Below, one piece after another: positions 5,630 to 9,913 of a DNA stretch of 9,913 bases (within the stretch, counting starts at the first letter, position 1; every line of letters starts with the position of its first letter). Both the position numbers and the translations under genes were made by a program. The DNA lies in NCBI GenBank assembly GCA_051648485.1, contig JBOFFH010000012.1:1-9913 (forward strand), in the 5' to 3' direction. The notes beneath the pieces are model-generated. The model did not search any database and was not told the origin of the DNA. It worked only from the letters and a program-made list of their open reading frames with translations. Origin of the DNA: JAGNZR01 sp051648485 (GTDB lineage: Bacteria > Fusobacteriota > Fusobacteriia > Fusobacteriales > Fusobacteriaceae).

Positions 5630-6849
5630 TAGAAAGAATAGCCGCGATTTCTAGACTAGAAAATAGAAAAAAAATTAAAAAAAGATCTGAAATTATAGGA
5701 GAACCTATAAATATGGACCTTATAAACAGTACCGACATTTTTTTAAAAGAGTACTACAATCTCTCTTTAAATAAAGAAGATTATCAAAGAATATTTTGTC
5801 AGTTAGAAAAACTTTCTAATGAAGGTGTCAAAGAATACAAACTTTCTACAGATGAATGGATTGTAAGTGGATTAGCAGGTGTTATTGGAGCAATTATGGA
5901 TATTTGCTTAGTAAAAACTCCTAAAAATCCTGGATTGTTAGGGAGTCTAACTACTGAAGGAGGGCCACTTTCCAATGGCATTTCTAATTTCATAAAAAAC
6001 AATCTTTCTCTTGAAGAAATAAAAAAATTAGAAAAAAACAATTGGGTTCCTTATGATGCTCCTTATTCGGAAAATTTTTTGGAAGAAGAAGTTGAAGGTC
6101 TAGGAACAAGATCACACAGATTACATTCTTTAGGTCATGATCCAATACTAGGATTCATTTTTGGTGTTAAGGATATTCTCAACGGAACCTTTTCAGGTAT
6201 AGATCAACATGGAAATTATATTTTAAGTGAAATTCTAAAAGATAATCAAAATGTTGGTATAAGTTTCTTTCAAGCATTTATAAAGCAGTTAGGACATCTA
6301 AAATCTGATATAGCAACTCCGGCAGGATTACCTGTTCCATTTGCAGGATTATTACAATTTTGTCAATTTGGAACAATAGAGGGAAGCAAAAAAACTTATG
6401 ATATTGGGGAAATAAGTCGTTTGATGTATATGAAAGGCTATAATTTAAATCATTTTGTAGCTTCAGCTATTCCAACATTAACAATAGAGTTTATTATAAG
6501 ATTATATTATGTTTATAAACAACTAAAATCTGGAAAAGAAGTGTCAAATATTGAAGATTGGATTCCATTTAACAAAGTAAAAGTTGATAAAATGCTTTTG
6601 GTTTCCCATACTATTGCTCTTGGAGGTAATATAATAAAAGTAACAGCTACTAAAAATCCTTTAAGTATAAGTCTACCTCAATTCATAGCATTTTTCTATC
6701 AAATTTCTAAAGAACTTAAGAGAACTTTTCAACATTCGGAAGAGAAGTCTCGTAATGACTATGTTATGAAGTTTCTTGAAATCGAAGGAGAGAACGTTGA
6801 TATTGTTATAGATAAAGAATTAAGTAGGTTAGGAATTAGTACGGATTGA
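5626..6849 (+). CDS. His/Asp-rich membrane-associated protein, unknown family
   Basis: The 407-residue protein is coupled to the TerB-like gene by an ATGA overlap. Residues 78-96 form a hydrophobic helix with an internal Asp92 (SGLAGVIGAIMDICLV). The most striking motif is SHRLHSLGHDPILGFIFG (163-180), followed by DILNGTFSGID (183-193). Further His/Asp residues lie in HLKSD (224-228), NHFVAS (275-280) and SHTIALGGN (327-335), the last inside a hydrophobic segment. The HRxxHS spacing recalls membrane-bound metal-dependent hydrolases of the YdjM/DUF457 kind, which also have a Gly-rich helix with an Asp before an HRGxTHS motif. That link is my inference from the motif alone. The C-terminus is acidic and soluble. 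A metal site is plausible; substrate and activity are unknown. Confidence 0.8.
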   Translation: MIERIAAISRLENRKKIKKRSEIIGEPINMDLINSTDIFLKEYYNLSLNKEDYQRIFCQLEKLSNEGVKEYKLSTDEWIVSGLAGVIGAIMDICLVKTPKNPGLLGSLTTEGGPLSNGISNFIKNNLSLEEIKKLEKNNWVPYDAPYSENFLEEEVEGLGTRSHRLHSLGHDPILGFIFGVKDILNGTFSGIDQHGNYILSEILKDNQNVGISFFQAFIKQLGHLKSDIATPAGLPVPFAGLLQFCQFGTIEGSKKTYDIGEISRLMYMKGYNLNHFVASAIPTLTIEFIIRLYYVYKQLKSGKEVSNIEDWIPFNKVKVDKMLLVSHTIALGGNIIKVTATKNPLSISLPQFIAFFYQISKELKRTFQHSEEKSRNDYVMKFLEIEGENVDIVIDKELSRLGISTD

Positions 6850-7040
6850 TTAAATTAGTCATCTGAAAATCTTTTTTGTTTTTCTTCTAGTATCAAAAGT
6901 ATCGTCTATGTTTAAAGTATTAAAATTGACGGTCGGTTCTTTCAATAATTTTTTATCATTTCTATAGAAATCTTGAAATTTTTAAGAAAAAATGTTAAAT
7001 TTAAAAGATTATAAAAAAATAAAATATAAGAGGGAGATTT

Positions 7041-7415
7041 ATGGATAACAAAGAAAAAAAATTCTTTGAAAAATTTAAAAGTGATAAAATAAGTTCAAGT
7101 CAATTAAACACAGCTCAAGAAAAAGCTGGAAAATTAGGAGTTCATGCACAAGATTTACTTGTCGTAGTAAGCCTTGTAAAAGATTGTATAAGTGGAAAAT
7201 ATAAAATTAGTAAAACAGATTTGGCAATATTTATTGGAGCTATAGTGTATGTAGTATCTCCAATAGATGCTGTATCTGATTTTATACCTATTATTGGTTG
7301 GTTAGATGATATAGGTGTTTTCAGTTATGTAAGTAAAAATAGTTATGATCTAATTAGCGACTATAAAAGATTTGTTTCAGAAGAAAAAGTGTGTAACGAC
7401 TCAGATAGTAACTAA
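7041..7415 (+). CDS. DUF1232 (YkvA-type) membrane protein
   Basis: The 124-residue product carries the DUF1232 signature: hydrophobic AIFIGAIVYVVSPIDAVSDF then IPIIGWLDDIGV (about residues 62-93), including the conserved SPID and P.iG.lDD elements. The N-terminal 60 residues are helical and charged; the C-terminus is short and acidic. DUF1232 proteins are small membrane-associated proteins of unknown biochemical role, frequently found beside membrane-stress genes. GAGGGAG seven bases before the ATG is a strong ribosome site. The gene lies about 190 bp after the TerB-like pair in the same direction, so it is either a separate unit or the last gene of a longer one. Confidence 0.87.
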   Translation: MDNKEKKFFEKFKSDKISSSQLNTAQEKAGKLGVHAQDLLVVVSLVKDCISGKYKISKTDLAIFIGAIVYVVSPIDAVSDFIPIIGWLDDIGVFSYVSKNSYDLISDYKRFVSEEKVCNDSDSN

Positions 7416-7481
7416 TATAATATAAAGGTACTTTTTTCAAAAAAACGCACAAGTCTAGTAACTATATTTATATTGGTTTAC

Positions 7482-7589
7482 ATGTTTATATTAATAGTAT
7501 TTTTAGCTAAATATCTTAACAAGCTGAAATCTAAAAAGTGTAAGCAAAAAGGATTTATTTTTAATGACAATGGAGTCTTTAGATTGTAG
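7482..7589 (+). CDS. Possible 35-residue cationic membrane peptide
   Basis: This short frame encodes a hydrophobic start (MFILIVFLA) followed by a basic stretch (KYLNKLKSKKCKQKG) and GFIFNDNGVFRL. The same frame is open back to about 7420 without a stop and stays hydrophobic (LVTIFILVY), so a longer protein may once have existed. No ribosome site precedes the ATG. A small membrane peptide or the remains of a larger gene are both possible. Confidence 0.22.
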   Translation: MFILIVFLAKYLNKLKSKKCKQKGFIFNDNGVFRL

Positions 7590-7605
7590 AATTAAATAGA
7601 TGTAG

Positions 7606-7695
7606 AGAAAGCTGGCAGAATTAACACGAATTTCTAAAGCCACTTTTTCTAGGAACTATTATGAGGTTGTTATGAGGATTAGGGGGGCGTTTTAA
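7606..7695 (+). pseudogene. Relic of a helix-turn-helix protein
   Basis: The frame reads RKLAELTRISKATFSRNYYE and then VVMRIRGAF before a TAA. The core LAELTRISKATFSR looks like a helix-turn-helix (alanine at position 3, isoleucine-serine turn, polar recognition helix). Three stop codons in the 20 bases upstream in this frame prevent any larger protein, so it looks like the decayed end of a regulator or resolvase-like gene. Confidence 0.3.
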
Positions 7696-7726
7696 AAAAT
7701 GAATAACTACTCAGCTATAGGAATCC

Positions 7727-7795
7727 AAAAAAAAAATCATACCAAAATAAAGAGGATTTTCATTTAATTATGATTCCTTTTTTTTATGGTATGAT
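7727..7795 (-). terminator. Intrinsic terminator of the minus-strand DUF697 operon
   Basis: Read on the minus strand, ATCATACCA (7795-7787) pairs perfectly with TGGTATGAT (7744-7736) and is followed by ten T residues (7736-7727). The loop is long (about 42 bases) and holds GGAATC (7777-7772), which could instead pair with GATTCC beyond the T-run (7725-7720). It lies 39 bp past the stop of the operon's last gene, between convergent genes. Confidence 0.7.
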
Positions 7796-7833
7796 CTAAA
7801 CTATAAATACTTTTGTGCTCTCATTTAATAATA

Positions 7834-8502
7834 TTAAATATCCTTTTTTTCTTTTTTTGAATAATAACCACTATATATAAGATTCAGCTCTTTTCCCAAT
7901 TCTTCTACTCCATAATTTCCACTGATTTTAAACAATGCTTCCAATCCCACAGGTATTAAAATTGATGTTCCAGCTGTTTTTATAGCTGCTCCAACTGGAT
8001 TCATAAAAAATTTAACTAAACTACTTAATTTCCCTATTTTTTCGAATGTGGGAAAATGCTTCTCTCTCGCATCATTAAGATTCAAGAGATGACAAACTTT
8101 TACTTTTTTTAGATGCATAAAATATTTTTTTTCTAAATTTTCTAAAAAAAACTGTGTTATATCTGAATTGAGTTTCAATAACTCATAAAATGTAAGCTCA
8201 AGATGAGGGTATTTTGAATCTGGATTATATTTTTTTGATATTTCCATAGCCATTTCTATAGAAGCTTCTTGTAAAATTTTTAGATTATTTTCAAATCCTA
8301 TATTATGGAACGATAGAACTTTTTTCTTGGTATTTAAAACTATTTCTTTTACCTCTTCATCTACCTGTTCTTGATCATATTCATTTTTTAAAATCTTTTC
8401 GAAATTTCTTTTGTTTGATTTTTCTATCATCCAAAGGTATATTCCTAATACCAATAGTAGCACAGCAATTCCTGCGGCAAAACCTAAAAAAAACATATTC
8501 AT
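7834..8502 (-). CDS. N-terminally anchored protein of unknown family
   Basis: The 222-residue protein starts with one clear transmembrane helix (residues 4-25, FFLGFAAGIAVLLLVLGIYLW) followed by a basic stop-transfer stretch, so the rest is cytoplasmic. Residues 35-90 are charged and helical. Residues about 98-140 (YPHLELTFYELLKLNSDIT, then LKKVKVCHLL) and 150-195 (a hydrophobic, Gly/Pro-containing segment with MNPVGAAIKTAGTSILIPVG) look like a membrane-interacting domain. GAGGAG overlaps the stop of the upstream DUF697 gene, and the start lies 12 bases after that stop, so translation is likely coupled. I do not recognise a family. DUF697 proteins elsewhere accompany membrane GTPases; this protein may be the anchor or partner in a version lacking the GTPase. 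Confidence 0.75.
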   Translation of the reverse strand: MNMFFLGFAAGIAVLLLVLGIYLWMIEKSNKRNFEKILKNEYDQEQVDEEVKEIVLNTKKKVLSFHNIGFENNLKILQEASIEMAMEISKKYNPDSKYPHLELTFYELLKLNSDITQFFLENLEKKYFMHLKKVKVCHLLNLNDAREKHFPTFEKIGKLSSLVKFFMNPVGAAIKTAGTSILIPVGLEALFKISGNYGVEELGKELNLIYSGYYSKKEKKDI

Positions 8503-8514
8503 TTTTTATACTCC

Positions 8515-9081
8515 TCATCTTACTTTTATATTATTTTTGGTCATTACTTTGTCCAAAACTTCCTCGCTAAGATCACCCATTTTTTTAAAGCTATTTTCGA
8601 TAGCTTCATCTATCATTTTATTTATTTTTTCAATATTTTTAGCTGTTTCATCTCCTCTGAAAAAACTTTCATTAATATTGTATGCAGCTTCTGAAATTGC
8701 TTTTCCAAGAGCATAAGTTACTGCACCTGCCATTGTAGCATTGATAACTGTACCTATTCCAAAAGAAATCTTTTTTAAAAGGTATTTCACTAAAAATTTA
8801 GCACCTTGAGAAAGTATTCTTTGAATAAGAAGACCAGCTATTATTTCTGTAGTAATATTATTTTTCAGATCATATACTTCAAAAATATCTTTGATCATCT
8901 TTATCTGCCCACCTATGAGAAGCGGGGCATCAGCAAATGGTATAGGTACTGCACCAACAGCAGTAGCAGCAGCAGTGTAATATCTTATTATTTCTTCAGC
9001 TTTTTCTTTTTTCTGAGATAATAGTTCTATCTCTAATTTACTCAGTTCTACAACTTTATTAACATCTTTTATTTCGTTCAT
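8515..9081 (-). CDS. DUF697-type membrane-associated protein
   Basis: The 188-residue product has a charged N-terminal helix (1-32) and then the DUF697 hallmark: YYTAAATAVGAVPIPFADAP (35-53), followed by LLIGGQIKMIKDIFEVY (54-70). Conserved elements are the Ala/Gly helix, the PIPFAD turn and the Q.kMI..I...Y helix. A second hydrophobic stretch lies at about 104-128 (FGIGTVINATMAGAVTYALG), also typical of the family's second membrane segment. DUF697 occurs at the C-terminus of GTPases and in YcjF-like stress proteins; here it stands alone without a G domain. The ATG is preceded by AAGGGG about 12 bases upstream, rather far. It is the first gene of a two-gene operon with the anchored 222-residue protein. 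Confidence 0.82.
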   Translation of the reverse strand: MNEIKDVNKVVELSKLEIELLSQKKEKAEEIIRYYTAAATAVGAVPIPFADAPLLIGGQIKMIKDIFEVYDLKNNITTEIIAGLLIQRILSQGAKFLVKYLLKKISFGIGTVINATMAGAVTYALGKAISEAAYNINESFFRGDETAKNIEKINKMIDEAIENSFKKMGDLSEEVLDKVMTKNNIKVR

Positions 9082-9777
9082 TTTTAATCTGTACCCCTTT
9101 ATGAATTCTAGTTTTTATATCTTCTAGTCTAAAAACAATAACTTTATAATAAAAATATTTTTAATTTTCTAGGTTTGGCTATGGATTCCAGAGCAATACT
9201 ATGAAATAAAGGTCTATTTTATAGTATGATTAAAGATTTATTCCTTTTTATAAAATACGATATTTCTTTAAAATTTGCAATCTTTTTTTACTTTTTGAAC
9301 TTTTATTGAATTTTAAAACAACTTTTTTAAACAAGTTTGAAAAAATAAAGTTTTTGCTAGGTAACATAAATTTTAACATTACAAAGTAAGAAAACTTTCT
9401 ACAAATTTAAAACATACCTCTCTTATTTATATGTTTCAATGAAATAAATTGTGGTACAAATTCAAATTTTATAAAAAAAAGAGATTGTTAAAGCTTGTAA
9501 AAAGATGTAATTCTAGAGTAGAATAAATCAAAATAAGAAGATTATTTACATGATAGCAATAACATTGTTGGAACTTCTTGGAAGAATACTGTTTTTAATT
9601 AGAAAATTAAGTATAATTTGAGTAACTATATATCTTTACTTTTGGATTCTAAAAGTATTTATTATTTCTTCAGCTATCATATCCTTAATATTAATATTCA
9701 TAAATATATTAGGATGCTTATTTTAATGATAATATTTCTTCTTACATTTTTAGTATACTTTTTACCAATGAAACAAA
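9082..9777. other. Gene-poor AT-rich gap
   Basis: About 700 bases hold no convincing gene. The part next to the DUF697 gene contains a weak inverted repeat GTTTTTA (9111-9117) / TAAAAAC (9130-9136), in the presumed leader of the minus-strand operon. A possible broken membrane ORF lies at 9550-9726. The right edge is the insertion point of an IS200/IS605-type element. No clear -35/-10 pair for the DUF697 operon was found. Confidence 0.5.
9550..9726 (+). pseudogene. Possible membrane protein ORF interrupted by TGA
   Basis: From ATG 9550 the frame reads MIAITLLELLGRILFLIRKL, meets TGA at 9619-9621, and continues hydrophobic (VTIYLYFWILKVFII, then SLILIFINILGCLF) to TAA at 9724. Two or three membrane helices would result if the TGA were read through or restored. 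AAGAAG about seven bases upstream is a weak ribosome site. Hydrophobic frames are easy to find in AT-rich DNA, so this is tentative. Confidence 0.22.
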
Positions 9778-9875
9778 GTGAACTACCTCCCCCTAATAGA
9801 GGAGGAGGCTTCGTAAGAAGTACCTAAGCAACCTTAAGTATATTGATTACGCTCGTCGGGTAGTTCCTACCCTGT
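9778..9875 (-). ncRNA. omegaRNA-like structured RNA at the element's right end
   Basis: Two hairpins are visible. GGGTAG-GAA-CTACCC (9872-9858) has a six-bp stem and triloop inside the end of the tnpB frame. Near the end, 9786-9794 pairs with 9800-9808 (nine positions, one C-A mismatch on the + strand, which becomes G-U on the minus strand), with a five-base loop. The order, hairpin then GGTAGTTCAC then flank, is that of TnpB omegaRNAs, whose 3' guide is the DNA just outside the element. The upstream boundary of the RNA cannot be set from sequence alone. Confidence 0.6.
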
Positions 9876-9913
9876 ATACGATTAATTTCATTTGCTTTTT
9901 CTTCTAATCTTAG
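9824..9913 (-). CDS. tnpB: TnpB-like RNA-guided nuclease, C-terminal 29 residues
   Basis: Only the end of the gene is present: LRLEEKANEINRIQGRNYPT, then SVINILKVA and a TAG. The other two minus-strand frames are closed by stops here. No catalytic motif is in the window, since the RuvC DED residues and zinc finger would lie past the edge. The assignment rests on position: tnpB genes characteristically end 30-60 bases before the right end and overlap the omegaRNA, as seen here. TnpB proteins cut DNA using the omegaRNA and promote retention of the element. The alternative is that this is only the non-coding omegaRNA scaffold of a TnpB-less derivative. Confidence 0.55.
   Translation of the reverse strand, partial: LRLEEKANEINRIQGRNYPTSVINILKVA

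Larger units (their letters stand above)
9778..9913 (-). mobile_element. IS200/IS605-type element, right end only
   Basis: On the minus strand the element ends with a G/C-rich hairpin followed by GGTAGTTCAC (9787-9778), a right-end pattern I know from many IS605-family elements (AAGCC, hairpin, GGGGTAGTTCAC). Upstream of it lie the end of a TnpB-like frame and another short hairpin. The element continues past the window edge. IS605-family elements transpose as single strands and leave no target duplication, so none is expected. Confidence 0.72.

Noticed and set aside
5799..6041. Minus-strand frame opposite the 407-residue gene
   Set aside because: Antisense shadow of a coupled, well-supported gene, with no ribosome site.
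8411..8716. Plus-strand frame across the junction of the two minus-strand genes
   Set aside because: It overlaps both operon genes antisense and has no ribosome site.
8806..9021. Plus-strand Tyr/Ser/Phe-rich frame
   Set aside because: Antisense to the DUF697 gene; low-complexity shadow composition.
9618..9827. Plus-strand TTG-initiated frame of 69 codons
   Set aside because: It has no ribosome site and its end is made of the omegaRNA hairpin (PPPNRGGG), so it is not a plausible protein.

Overview
The window is very AT-rich (long A/T runs, A/T-ending codons, AAAGGAGG-like ribosome sites). It carries a Rep_3-type initiator with iterons, a small secreted coiled-coil protein that looks FadA-like, and a FetAB-type transporter. 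Together these suggest a member of the Fusobacteriota (Fusobacterium/Ilyobacter/Cetobacterium-like). That placement is inference from style and gene content. The iteron origin points to a plasmid, chromid or integrated plasmid.

Layout. Positions 1-758 (minus) hold the start of a fetB-like permease and the complete fetA-like ATPase, with adjoining stop and start codons. Positions 759-1495 have no convincing gene: a promoter candidate, a terminator-like hairpin (902-948), a slightly GC-richer possible transposase relic, then extremely AT-rich DNA. Positions 1496-1752 form a replication origin with five 21-bp direct repeats, an inverted iteron core further upstream at 1313-1322, and a run of AAACAT repeats. 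The 585-residue initiator gene follows (1753-3510), then a two-helix small membrane protein (3634-3864). A secreted coiled-coil gene (4062-4439, minus) sits between two diverged copies of a ~170-bp direct repeat.

Positions 5027-9081 form an accessory island of membrane and stress-type domain families. A glycine-zipper/TerB-like protein is translationally coupled to an unrecognised 407-residue His-rich membrane-associated protein. A DUF1232 (YkvA-type) protein follows. Converging on these is a two-gene minus-strand operon of a DUF697-type protein and an N-terminally anchored protein of unknown family, closed by a strong intrinsic terminator (7727-7795). The shared theme of TerB, DUF1232 and DUF697 suggests envelope-stress or defence-type work, but no nuclease, kinase or GTPase effector is visible here. 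This is the best candidate for an undescribed system.

The right edge (9778-9913) is the right end of an IS200/IS605-type element on the minus strand. It shows the C-terminus of a TnpB-like reading frame, omegaRNA-like hairpins, and flanking DNA that would act as the omegaRNA guide. The gap 9082-9777 holds only a possible broken membrane ORF.
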